Positions 44,953 through 55,303 of a DNA stretch of 64,000 nucleotides are shown one piece after another; position 1 is the stretch's first letter, and each line of letters opens with the position of its first letter. The stretch comes from Parietaria judaica (lineage: Eukaryota; Streptophyta; Magnoliopsida; Rosales; Urticaceae), in NCBI GenBank assembly GCA_954871525.1, contig OX940861.1:40685201-40749200 (forward strand). Direction: 5' to 3'. The notes under the pieces are model-generated. The model saw only the letters and a program-made list of their open reading frames with translations, was not told where the DNA came from and made no database searches. A program made the position numbers and the translations under genes.

Positions 44953-45590
44953 CACACCAAGGCTCTAAATGCCGATATCGGTGTCGTTCCGCACTTTCTA
45001 TTTTACAGATATATTACATGCAGACGCGCATGCCGACAGATAAATCGGAAGAAACGGATATATCGCTTGCGATAATACCACATAAATTTCACGGATATAT
45101 CGCTTGCCGATCAAAATATCGACGGATATTCCGAAAAATAATTTTGAGTATTTAAGCAAGATTTTTATATAGGTTCAATTTCAAAATAACATATTTAATA
45201 AATAGAAAGGATAACTCATAACATAATGTCAAGATCATCAACAACTTAATATCAATTAAATTAAATTGATTAAATCTCAAACTAAATCAAATATACTTTA
45301 AAGTCTAAACCCTAAACCAACTAATGATTACTTAACTAACTATCATATAATATAATTTAATAATTACTAATCGACAAATTATCATGAAGAATTCAAAATG
45401 GTCAACAATTCAGTATTAAGATCCAAAATTCAAACTTTAGAGGGTCGAAATTCCATGAAAAAGTAGAGAAAATTGGCATTCCAGCGGCATGCCCGCGATA
45501 TTTGGGAATACGATTTCTAGGGAATATCATTTCGCATATCTCCAAAAGATATATATCGGCGGCATATCGGTGGCACGCCGAGATATTTAA
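44953..45590. mobile_element. hAT-like MITE, 'CAAGGTTCTAAAT' family
   Basis: The left end reads caaggctctaaatgccga; the right end, in reverse complement, reads tggtattaaatatctcgg. The words cggatatatcgcttgcc and ttccgcactttctattttac match the reverse copy at 15.5-16.1 kb. The flanking phrase tagcacacacc is present on both sides (about 44944 and 45595) as a probable target duplication. Confidence 0.6.
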
Positions 45591-46400
45591 TACCATAGCA
45601 CACACCAACCAAAAAGTATAAGCTTTTCCTATTATACATGTAAATGTAAATGTATACATATTATGAAGCTATGATAACAAGTTAAAATCTTGTAGATTTA
45701 GAATTGTTAAAATAAAGTCTAAAATTGTTTTTAGAATCATAGAAACTCTATAGCAATAAATTTCGTGTTATTATATATATTGACGTGTGTTTTCTTTGAT
45801 TTTTAAATTTCATGATTAAACTGTAAATTTTGGATTTTTGAACAATAGATAGTTTGTACTATAATTTTATAACAACTGCAAAAATCAACTTCAATGTATC
45901 ATTAAATTTGTAATATAATTGTTGGAAATTTCTTCTAGGTTGAAAACGTCACGGCTTGAATCGTGCATATGATCACTTTCCTAATAGTGTTTCGAGCACT
46001 CAAAAACGTCTTCGAGTCTGCTTGCAAGAACACCCAGGATAAGACAAGCCTTTGGCCGGGAAATCGCAAGACGAAGCGAAGTTCCGACCGTAAGCAAGAA
46101 CGCGTTTCTGGAAGTATTTTTTGAGAGTAGAAATGATACTTAGAGCAGAATTAAGTTTCTGTTTTAGAAACGAAATTTTAAAGACACAAAAACAGTTACG
46201 CTGAGAAGGTAGTGACCCTTCTCAGCGGCAGTTAATGGCCTGAAAACGGAAAACAAGAAAACGGTCAGAAACCGCCCCCAACGGCTAGTAACTGCCGACC
46301 GACACGTGGCGAGGCGAGAATCGCCGCGAGAAAGCCCGAGACCCGAGCCTACGCCGCTCGCCCGATGCCACGTGCTTAAGTGCCTCAAGCTTGTCAAATC
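45591..46400. other. Mixed spacer with a possible LTR fragment
   Basis: From 45921 (tgttggaaatttcttctagg) to about 46380 the sequence becomes GC-richer and resembles the start of an LTR, with ccttctcagcggcag inverted repeats near 46200. No partner LTR was found. An open frame on the minus strand here has no recognisable motif. Confidence 0.3.
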
Positions 46401-46704
46401 GCCGCAATGATATATACGGATCTCATTGAAAATTGGGCAGATTTGGTCTCTGGTTGTGGGTTTGAGCAAAAAAATAAACTACATGTTTTTTTTTTTCCTT
46501 GATATAACTGAAACACTCGTAAAACGAAAAAAGACATACAAAGTTAATTGTTGATTTTTCCGGTGTGTAAAACGAAGAAGACGTAAGGATTTAATTGGTG
46601 ATTTTTCCGGTGTACCCGCGACTTTTCGGCAGGTTGCAATTAACAGTCAAATGAATCATTTTGATTGTTTACATTTAAATGAGATCCGTATATATCATTG
46701 CGGC
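46401..46704. mobile_element. Small inverted-repeat element, perfect 27-bp arms
   Basis: gccgcaatgatatatac... at 46401-46427 is exactly inverted at 46678-46704. The interior contains a direct repeat (gatttttccggtgt at about 46552 and 46601). No TSD is visible, so it may be a MITE or the surviving arms of a larger inverted repeat. Confidence 0.55.
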
Positions 46705-47127
46705 ACCGATCCATGTTTAAGTTTCATGTACCCAGAACAACAGATACAGAACATGCATGCATAGTTCGTTCTTGTTGTAGACTTGTTGGTTCCGAGCAGG
46801 GACGCCCGACCGGAAGCTCTCTCGACTTGTTTATGACACTCTAAACAAGTTAGTCTCGACGTAAATCCAATCATTATTAATATATTATTATCAATTGCCC
46901 CTCTAGATTTTTTTATGAAACGAGCTTCAATTCAAACATCTTTTTTTTTGTGGGTTCGTGAAAATGTACATAAAAGAAGACGAAGTTTGAAAGTTTTTCA
47001 TCTTTCTTTATCATCAAGTGATGTCAGTGATAATGGTTAATAGATTTTGACTTTGGGCAAAGTGCTCTATATTTACTCTTATATAATTTTATATTTTATT
47101 ATGTGACAAATGTCGAGTCTTAAACTT

Positions 47128-47230
47128 GTTAAACCAACTGTACATGCATTATGTATTATATAATAGCACACACCAAGGTTCTAAATGCGGATAACGGTGG
47201 TGCCGTTCCGCACTCTTCATTTTACAAATA
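47128..47230. repeat. Duplicate of the 44.9-kb locus (MITE end plus host flank)
   Basis: Forty identical bases (tgtacatgcattatgtatta and onward, through tagcacacaccaagg) of flank, plus about 60 bp of the MITE left end, match 44928-45010. Because host flank is included, this is a segmental copy and not a second transposition. Confidence 0.85.
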
Positions 47231-47379
47231 GAAGAGATAAGAGAATCTCGGTCAAACTTGATAAGAATTAGGTATTTATACCGTCAATATGTTTACATTA
47301 AATAGTAGCGGGAAAATGTACAGGCGGGACTTCTCCCGCTCTGTTTTTTATTTAATCTAATCATGGTGTTAAACTGTTA

Positions 47380-48768
47380 ATGAAACTTAGTTCTCTCTCT
47401 CTCTCAGTTCCATCGCCGATCGTCTCCACGGCGAACCCTCCGCTGGTTCTTCCCCGGAATCTGCGTTCTGGTTTCCGCTCTCACTCTCTGCTTTTACTCC
47501 CCGTGTGTTTGCTCGTGATTCCTACGAACTTCTGCTCGAGCTCGACTCCCAATTCTGGTAATTCACGATAGTTGTAGTGGTTCTGGTTCGGTTTAATTTT
47601 AGTTGAATTTGAGTGCGATGAACAGATTTGGATTTTGAGTGTTATTGGATAATTCCTCGTATGCTAAAGCTAATAGGTTTAATGCCATTGTTAGGTATTT
47701 AGGATCGTTTGTGGACTTTTTCTTATTCGGATGGTTTGAAATACACTCAAAACTTTGTTGAATGTCAAAGAAGCAATCGTGTTTTGGAAGAATGTGATGA
47801 TATGGTTTGAATTGATATTATGTGTTTGATAAATTGACTCAATTGTTGCTTCACGTACCACATTTTCTAATGAATTAGTTGGCGGAATCGTCGATTTGGT
47901 GTATCACTCGGTTAAAGGCGGTGTCGCATAACAAGGTTAGCATTTGTTCCTCAATTTAGCATGTTATGCCTTTGACCCTGCAAAATTTGAAACCATAACA
48001 TAATATTCAATAAAAATCATTGTTTTTTTTTTTTTTTACAGATGATGTCGACCGATAGAAGTTGGATAAGATGTCCCAATAGATTGTCAAAGGAGTTTGA
48101 AAATGGTGTGGATGAGTTTATGAAACTTGCTTATATACACGTCGATTATCGAGGTCTAACGCGTTGTCCGTGTAAGCAATGTGAATTTTAAATTTCAAGA
48201 TCCAGGTGATGTCAGGTCACATATATATAATTATGGTTTCCAAATAACTTACCGGACGTGGTATAACCACGGAGAATCTCAAAGTTATGAACAAATAGTA
48301 AAAGATGCCATTGATGCCGGAGATAAGAGGCGTGATGAGATAGAGAACATGCTGGCTGATAACAAGCGGTCTCGTTACAAGAACAGACATGAGCAGTTGA
48401 AAAAGTTGAAGGCAATTGGCGGGAACAGGAAGCGTGCTTTAAGATCTTCTATGGCTGCATCTAGTATTTTTAATCAGAAATTTAAGGCCGGACTCATCCG
48501 ACAACATAACACTTTGAGTGGCTTAGTTGCAAAATTGACCGCAGTCGTCCCGGGTTTCACTTATGAAATCCCACGTTTCAACACAACCTCAACGATTAAG
48601 GCGGCTTTGACCGAACAACAAGACATTCTTTCCGATTTAGTGGCCCACTTGAGTAACCTAATCCCGGGTTTCAATTGTGTTGTACCACCAATTGATTTGG
48701 ACGATGCCTCAATCAGTCAAGATACCCAACAAGAAGAAAACGCCGACAAAACCACTGCAACTCATTAG
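47380..48768 (+). CDS. Spliced gene encoding a transposase-associated domain protein (CACTA-derived)
   Basis: The probable structure is a CT-rich leader exon to 47557 (ctg|gtaatt), exon 2 at 47879-47935 (ttag|tt..acaag|gttagc), then a coding exon from ATG 48042 after tttttttacag. It encodes DRSWIRCPNRLSKEFENGV, RCPCKQCEF, KFQDPGDVRSHIYNYGF and YRTWYNHGE. This is the Transpos_assoc domain found at the N-terminus of CACTA TNPD-type transposases. One extra T in the TTTT at 48186-48189 breaks the frame. The rest (GTG at 48181 to TAG at 48768) runs open for 195 codons with no DDE domain. It has a coiled, Lys-rich middle and two related units, QHNTLSGLVAKLTAVVPGF and QQDILSDLVAHLSNLIPGF. It may be a domesticated or decaying TE gene. 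Translation from a downstream start is possible. Confidence 0.6.
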
Positions 48769-48959
48769 AGTTCTGTTTTCTTATGTAATTATCAGTCATG
48801 TTATGTTTCGTATGACTACTTTCTATGTTTACTTTCTCACTACTGTCAGTTATGTTTGCTTTCTCTGGGCAATTTACTATATGTTTCAATTGTATTATGT
48901 GTTTATATTTAGTATTATTTTTTAAAAATTTTAATAATGAAATAAATAGGTGAAATTAT

Positions 48960-49330
48960 ATTGCTAGCAGCAACAAAGTGCCCGAGTAAATTAGTATTTA
49001 TTTGGCGGTGCTTTAAAAAGCTACCGGTAAAAGTTGAACTCTTGAAGTTATTTCCCCTGGCACTCTATGTAAAGCGCCAGTGAAGGTAAGCTTCTTTTTT
49101 TATCTCATTGAAAATAGTTTTACCGGCATTGGGTAATAACGCCGGCGAAAGCCATCTTCCTCGATTCCAGCTTGACAACTTCAGTGGACTCTGATTGGCG
49201 CTTAAGTGCGCCAGAAGAACACTTGCACCGGCCTTAATCAAACACTGGCGGAAGTCCCTTTACCTCTGGTCAAGGCATAAGGTTGCGGAGCTTAACTGTG
49301 CCAGCTAAAATAGGATAATCTTTGCCTCCT
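48960..49330. mobile_element. CACTA-like subterminal repeat region
   Basis: Short words on both strands recur: taccggtaaaag, gcgccagtgaa, aacgccggcgaaag, gcgccagaag, caccggcc, ctggcgg and gtgccagc. GCGCCGGTRAAR clusters are typical of plant CACTA subterminal regions. The CACTA terminus itself was not found. It lies just downstream of the Transpos_assoc gene, so both may belong to one deleted element. Confidence 0.45.
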
Positions 49331-49669
49331 CATATATGCGATAGTACTGCAATCTGGTAATAAATGCGGTACTACTGCGTGTATTAATAATTACGGTAAT
49401 AAATTATCCCAGTACCAAACGACACTTCGACGAAGACAGCATGCCGTGTGAAATTAAGACAGCATATCGTTTTCCGATTCCCGGAGACATGTTTTTTGGC
49501 TTTTTGATATTTTAAAAATTACAATTATAATTTCCTTTTTTTTTATAGATAGTTATGGATTAATAAATCTAGACTGAACAATTCAAAATAGCCTCAGAAG
49601 AGAGAAACAGTCAAACAGATACTCATTTTACCAATTTTATATATAAGGTGCTCATGCATTCGACATGTT

Positions 49670-49756
<87 letters not shown>

Positions 49757-50258
49757 CACATAGAGATTAAAAGCATATAAAAGAAATACATATTATAATA
49801 ATTAATGAAAGAGAACATCAACATTTTCTATGAGTACGTAATTTATTAGGACCTCTTAGAAAAACACAATCATATATATATATATATATATTATATAATA
49901 TTTTCGTGATCAGTAGACATATAAAATTGCAAAAACAAGGCAATATATATATTGATCCAAATAAGCAAATGCCAAAGAAAGAAGAGCGTTTGAGAAGTTT
50001 ATGGCGAAGCATCAAATACCTTTGGATATAATGCTCAAACCTCTATCTATCTGTACGTATATATACTATATATACATGTGTACGAACGTATGTGTAGAGT
50101 TCGAAACAGAAAACCTATATATACGTGCAAAACCCTCTAATTTACTCTCCATATCCACTCAAGCTTCGTTTCGACATTCCATGCACGTACGTACATATAT
50201 ATATATATATAAACAAGTCACGAAGCTAGGGTTACGGCCAGACCTGTGATATATCAAT
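49331..50258 (+). promoter_or_regulatory. Upstream region of the SAUR gene, with microsatellites
   Basis: (TA)n then (TG)n at 49675-49756, TA runs at 49873-49891 and 50197-50212. tatatatatataaaca at 50198-50214 is the best TATA candidate, about 45-60 bp before the ATG. An ARF-type GAGACA word occurs once at 49483. No clear auxin-response cluster is present near the gene. Confidence 0.35.
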
Positions 50259-50711
50259 ATGCTCGCAAACATGATCAAGAAGGAAAAGAAGCACATTCGG
50301 CCCAAGAACATATACAACAAAATGCCCTGGCGGTCCCCGAGTCGTTACCCCAAACCGAGCCCTAATACGGTGAGTTTGGCCTCTTCCGGGGTCATGACTA
50401 ACACGGTGGAAACTCCTACGAGCTCTTTGCTAGGGGGAAAACTTTCCGACGGCCGCTTGCCTGGCTCGGTGAGCACTGGCGTGCCAAGAGGATCTGTAGC
50501 GGTCTACGTAGGGCCTCACCTGAGGCGGTACGTCGTCCCGACGCGCTGTCTATCGATGCCGGAGTTTAGGGTTTTGATGGACAGAGCTGCTGAAGAGTAT
50601 GGCTTCGTGAGCGAAGGTGCGTTAGAGCTTCCATGCAACGAGGAGGATTTCCAGAGAGTTCTCTCTAGATGTCTTTCCAAGGAGAGGAAAATCATTGGTA
50701 TAAAGATATAG
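50259..50711 (+). CDS. SAUR-family small auxin-up RNA protein
   Basis: The protein has 150 residues and no introns, as usual for the family. The SAUR core (about residues 75-140) is clear: VPRGSVAVYVGPHLRRYVVP, then CLSMPEFRVLMDRAAEEYGF, GALELPCNEEDFQRVLS and CL. The N-terminal 70 residues are basic then Ser/Thr-rich, longer than in the shortest SAURs. SAURs typically bind and inhibit PP2C.D phosphatases, activating plasma-membrane H+-ATPases and cell expansion. The ATG at 50259 is the first in frame; another Met lies at codon 5. The frame is intact. A MITE-like repeat begins about 20 bp after the stop and may supply the 3' UTR. Confidence 0.9.
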   Translation: MLANMIKKEKKHIRPKNIYNKMPWRSPSRYPKPSPNTVSLASSGVMTNTVETPTSSLLGGKLSDGRLPGSVSTGVPRGSVAVYVGPHLRRYVVPTRCLSMPEFRVLMDRAAEEYGFVSEGALELPCNEEDFQRVLSRCLSKERKIIGIKI

Positions 50712-50726
50712 AATGGGACAATAATG

Positions 50727-51110
50727 TAGGGAACTTTGATTTTATACCCTTATACTTTCAATTTTTGCAAAAATATATACCCTCTATTTAAAATAAAATA
50801 AAATAAAGTATACTATGTACCCTCAAAGCACTTATATACCTTCCCCATTTGAAAAAAGAAACCACAAAAACCAACAAAAAAAAAATCACTTATTTAATTT
50901 TACAGTTTAATTTTTATATACCATCTAGTTTCCTTTCTAACGAATATACCACATGTTTTGCAAAAATCTACAATATTACCAACGGTCAATCAGAGGGTAG
51001 TATTGTCAAACTTACACTTTGGAGGGTATATTTCAGTTGCTTTTAAAAAATCAGGGTATGTTTTTTGTGAAAAATGGAAAAGGGTCGAGGGTATCAAAAA
51101 AAAAAAAAAC
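50727..51110. mobile_element. MITE-like repeat, copy 1, just 3' of the SAUR gene
   Basis: ataccctta(t/c) words on the left and gagggtatatttcag and tcgagggtatc on the right form an inverted arrangement. gtaccctcaaag and tagtattgtcaaa...ggtatattt...tttttaaaaa are shared with 58.60-58.91 kb. No TSD was found. Confidence 0.45.
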
Positions 51111-51457
51111 TCACGTGCATGTTTGAGCTCCATTGGAGCGATGTATATTTTTGATGTATATTAATAGTTTGGAACTTGTATATTTAGGAAACCTTTTCAT
51201 AAGGACATCGTAGACGCTAATTTTTTGTTGTTTCCACTTTCCATTTCGTTAGATTGGATTTTTCTGAGGTGATTTGTAAAGAATTTCGTATTCTTATTAC
51301 TCACTATAATATTAATATATGTTATTAAGTTTCTGATGCAAGCTAAAGCTACCAAATCCAATATTCTTGTATGTTTCGGAGGTGATATATAAAACCATGA
51401 GATTTTAAATCATGGTGAAACAAAATTACCTAAATATCAGACTTGTTTAAATTATAA

Positions 51458-51924
51458 GGGTTAATGACGGCAAAAATACCTAAAGTTTGGTCAAAGAACT
51501 CCTCGTGTACCTAAAGTTTAAAAGTGATGGCAAAAATATCCAAAGTCGCATTTGGAGAGTTGACCACTCCATTCTCGTAACGTTGTAACTTACCTGTTAA
51601 CTCTAGCCACATGAACAAATTTGTTTTGATAAGTATAATCATTAGGGGTTCAATTAGTTGTATTAAATAGTATTAATTAGGGTTTAATTCGTTATTTTGT
51701 CGTAAACGAGGCTGATGTGGGCTCGTCCACGTGGCAAAAATTGTTATGTCAGCAACCCATGTTTGTCTACGTGGCCAGAGTTAACTGGTAAGTTAACAGC
51801 GTTACGAGAATGGACTGGTCAACTCTCCAAATGCGATTTTGGGTATTTTTGCCACCACTTTTAAACTTTGGGTACACGAGGAGTTCTTTGATCAAACTTT
51901 GAGTATTTTCGCCGTCATTAACCC
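51458..51924. mobile_element. Foldback MULE-MITE, 467 bp, 9-bp TSD
   Basis: It begins gggttaatgacggcaaaaa and ends ttcgccgtcattaaccc, flanked by aaattataa at 51449-51457 and 51925-51933. The arms pair over about 200 bp. It is the closest relative of the element at 16.31 kb. Confidence 0.92.
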
Positions 51925-51933
51925 AAATTATAA

Positions 51934-52911
51934 TAAAGCATTATTATATGGATATAATATAATATATGAAGCTTTTATAGATGAAGTTTTATATATATAA
52001 TTTTTATTTCATGATAAAAGCCTTAAGCGATGGTGGTTCAAAATTTTAGTGAATAGGGACGAGTCGGGCATGTCCTAGAAGGCGTGAATGATCAAGATGC
52101 AATAATCAATAAGTCAATGGCAGTGTTCTTTCGCGGTCGCACTTTCGGCATCGGGAAACGTGGTTTCAGCGACACGGGCAGAGAAAATGTCCTTATAACT
52201 AAAGAAACAAGGCTTTGAAAACAATGCCCATTTTCAGCGGCTCAAAAACGTGTCGTTGAAAGTTTGAGCCTTTCGCAAGCGCGTTTTAGCACTTTCAGCG
52301 GCGCAAACTCACATTTATCGTTCTCATTAATAGCTTCTCCCCTGCGAATGACCTCCTTATCAGTTCTACCTGCACAAATGCCTGAAATCCTTCACTTTGA
52401 ATACGAAAGATTTACACAATATTTTTGATAACTTAAAAAATATGTGTGCGGCGAAAAAAGATCAACAAGAACATGTTTTCACTAATTCACATAATAGTTT
52501 TTGAGGCAAATATTTTTTACAACAGAGAGACAAAGTATATCAATTTTTACAATAAATAAATTCAGATGAAAAATACTAGAAAATCTTCAACTGCAAAAAA
52601 TAAAAATAAAAAAATAAAGCGCTCGTAGAATATTGTGTATATCAGTATATATACACACGAAGAGTTAATTGGCTTTGGCTTTATTGCTTTTTTTTTTTTT
52701 TAGTGTGAGAAGAATTATAGATTCCGTTACAAAAATAGTCACTCATTTATTATAGATGTGCAGTGCAGATATGGCCCATATGTTTCACAAATAGTGGATT
52801 TGACCCATCTGTTCCACAAATAAAGGATTTGGCCATTTTACCACCTAATAATAATGATTTTTTTTTTTTAATTCAACTTCGTTACATATTTCATTAAGAG
52901 GTCTTGAAATC
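51934..52911. other. AT-rich spacer with possible CACTA-like scrap
   Basis: 52120-52330 contains ttcagcggc, gtgtcgttgaaag and tttcagcggcgc words reminiscent of CACTA subterminal repeats. Nothing else is recognised. Confidence 0.35.
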
Positions 52912-52919
52912 ACTCCAAA

Positions 52920-53624
52920 CAGTGGCGGAACCAGAAATCGGAGACAGGGGTGGTTCAAAAAAAAATCCACGGACGAACTCGCATTCATATTTTTGGTACC
53001 TTAGCTACAGTTCTTCTCATATTCGATTCAATCTTCTAAACAAAAACCAATATATGTATAAAAACCGTATAAACAAAACAACAAGTCCACCAAACAATCA
53101 CAATCATATACTATTTGGAATAGAAATTCAAATAAACCGCTTAAAATCTGGTATTTTTACAAATGTTTTCTTAACAAATTCCCTAAAAAATCTTAAAGCA
53201 TTAAACATCTATGTAAATTAATACTAGATGAACTATATAATTGGATAATATGATATTAATTTATGTAACAGCTGCAATTCGTTTACCCAAAATCTTCTCT
53301 TCCATAAAGTATGTCGTTTTTTTTACATTTGTAACAACTCCATGAATTTAACGAAAACTAATTTGCTCACTAGAGAGGAAAAGGAAAAGTGATGAGAGGG
53401 AGGGAGGAATAATTGGGAAGAGCGGGATAATTTTTCTATGGAGATGGCAATGAAGTGTAGGTCTGGGTCCACTTTGGCTCGGGCTTTGATATTGGCGGTT
53501 TGACTTGGATTTTGGGGGTGGCTAATGTGTATAAAATTTTAAAAAAGTGGGCAACACTAATGCATTTTCATAAATTGAAGGGGTGGTTTCAACCACCCTC
53601 CCCTAGTGAGTGAGTCCGCCCATG
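52920..53624. mobile_element. Non-autonomous hAT (Tip100-like ends), 705 bp, 8-bp TSD
   Basis: The left end is cagtggcggaaccag; the right end in reverse complement is catgggcggactcac. actccaaa flanks both (52912-52919, 53625-53632). CAGKGGCGGA ends and an 8-bp TSD fit the Tip100 branch of hAT. No transposase is encoded. Confidence 0.88.
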
Positions 53625-53752
53625 ACTCCAAATATATCTTATATTACGACCATATCTTGTAATTTTGATTGACGGACACATTTTTAAAAATAAACAGTAT
53701 CTCAAGGTATAAAAAAAGAAAAGAAAAAAAAAGACCCTTATAGTAGTTAAAG

Positions 53753-54908
53753 TAGGGCTGAAACCGAAATCGGGAACCGGGAATTTGACTATTTTTTGTC
53801 CCAGTCCCGGAAAAACCGGGACATAGTTTTTCTGTCCCGTTTTTGTTTATGCTTCTGAAAGGTCTTGTTTTTTTTTTTTAAATCAGAATCGGGACCGGAA
53901 CCGGGACATTGATTAAAATCCCGATTTTTTTTAGAACCAAAATTCGAGACGAAAACCGGGACAAAATCCAAAAAAGAAATATGAAAGATAACCCACTAAG
54001 TACAAATCCAAAAAGCAAACTACCAAATCCAAGTACAAATTCAACATGCAAAATACCAAATCCGAGTACAAAATCAAAATACAAAATACCAAATGCAAGA
54101 TCCGAGTTCACATCGTGAACTTCGTGATACCAAATCCAAATCAAAGTGCAAAAACCCGATTCTAAAATGCTAAATAGTAAATACCGAGTACAAACAAATC
54201 AGTTTTTATAACAAAACACATATAAGAAATGACATGTTAAATAAAATACTGAGTAATGGGCTAAAAAATAAATAACATGTTAAAATAATAGGCTGAAAAA
54301 TAAAATAATGGATTAAAAACCTAACTAGTAAACAACATATAAGAAATGACATGTTGAAAAAACGACAAACATATAACAAAACGACATAAAACCAGAACCG
54401 GGATAAAAAAAAACTGGGAATTTCAAATTTTGAACTGGTTTTAATTTTGGTTTTTCAAATCGGAACCGGTACGTCCCTTTTTAGGGTATTGTAAAGAAAA
54501 AAAAAAACTGATTTTTTACCAAAAACAGTTCAGTACCGGGAACCGAGTACAAAATTTTCACTTAGAGCTGCACACCCATCGATCGCGATCGATCGCGAAA
54601 AAATCGTGAAAAATCGTGAAAAATGGAGTCGCGACGCGTCGTGGCTGCCGGAATCGCGACCGGTCGTGGCTTCGTCGCGATGGCAGGCCGAGAGAGAGAG
54701 AGAGAGTCTGTGAGAGGGAGAGAGAGAGAGAGAGGGAGAGAGAGAGAGAGAGGGCTGCAGAGGGTGGAGTCGCGACTTTCATCCCCGTTCGCGACCGTTC
54801 GCGATTTTCAGCCCACCATCGCGACGCCGTCGCGACTCGCCGGAAGCCGTCGCGACTCGTCGAGTCGCCAGTGGCGACCATCGCTGTGCAGCTCTATTTT
54901 CACTCCTA
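53753..54908. mobile_element. hAT-like element, 8-bp TSD, carrying a nested MITE
   Basis: Left terminus tagggctgaaaccg; right terminus in reverse complement taggagtgaaaatt. agttaaag flanks both ends (53745-53752, 54909-54916). The interior has cccgg/ccggga words and runs of ccaaatccaagtacaaa-like repeats (53990-54170). Without the nested insert and its TSD copy it is about 814 bp. Confidence 0.88.
54563..54896 (+). mobile_element. TCGCGA-rich hAT MITE, copy 1, nested in the preceding hAT
   Basis: Perfect 12-bp inverted ends tagagctgcaca/tgtgcagctcta and an exact 8-bp TSD ttttcact (54555-54562, 54897-54904). The body is very CpG-rich with many gtcgcgac words and a GA microsatellite (54690-54752). 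Arg/Glu-rich open frames across it are artefacts. Confidence 0.95.
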
Positions 54909-55303
54909 AGTTAAAGTATTTCAGTTGTAGCATGCTATTAATATTGAGGGTTTCTGTGATTATTTGAATATGTAATTATGATTTGGTTTTGACAAATTTG
55001 AGAAGTTTGATTAACATTAAGCAAAGACCACGTGGACCTCGTTGGCGAGATTTAACTTAGACATTAGCGTTAAAACTTGTGCTTAATTTTTTAAATTAAT
55101 ATGGAAAACTAGTCAAATCCATGTGAAAGATCTAAACAGTAAAAGTTTCTGACTTTCAGATTCAGTAAGTAACACTACAGTACCTTGATAATAGGAAAAT
55201 GTGTGCCACAATCAATAATTATTATCTACGCAAATATTATGATTATTTATAAAGAAATTTGTGTCATAACTCATAAGTACTATTAAATAGTCAATAAATA
55301 TTA

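Noticed and set aside
46164..46469. 101-codon minus-strand frame
   Set aside because: It spans the edge of an inverted repeat and LTR-like DNA; no motif and no codon structure.
52080..52330. CACTA terminus
   Set aside because: Only loose subterminal-like words; no CACTA/TAGTG end or 3-bp TSD could be found.
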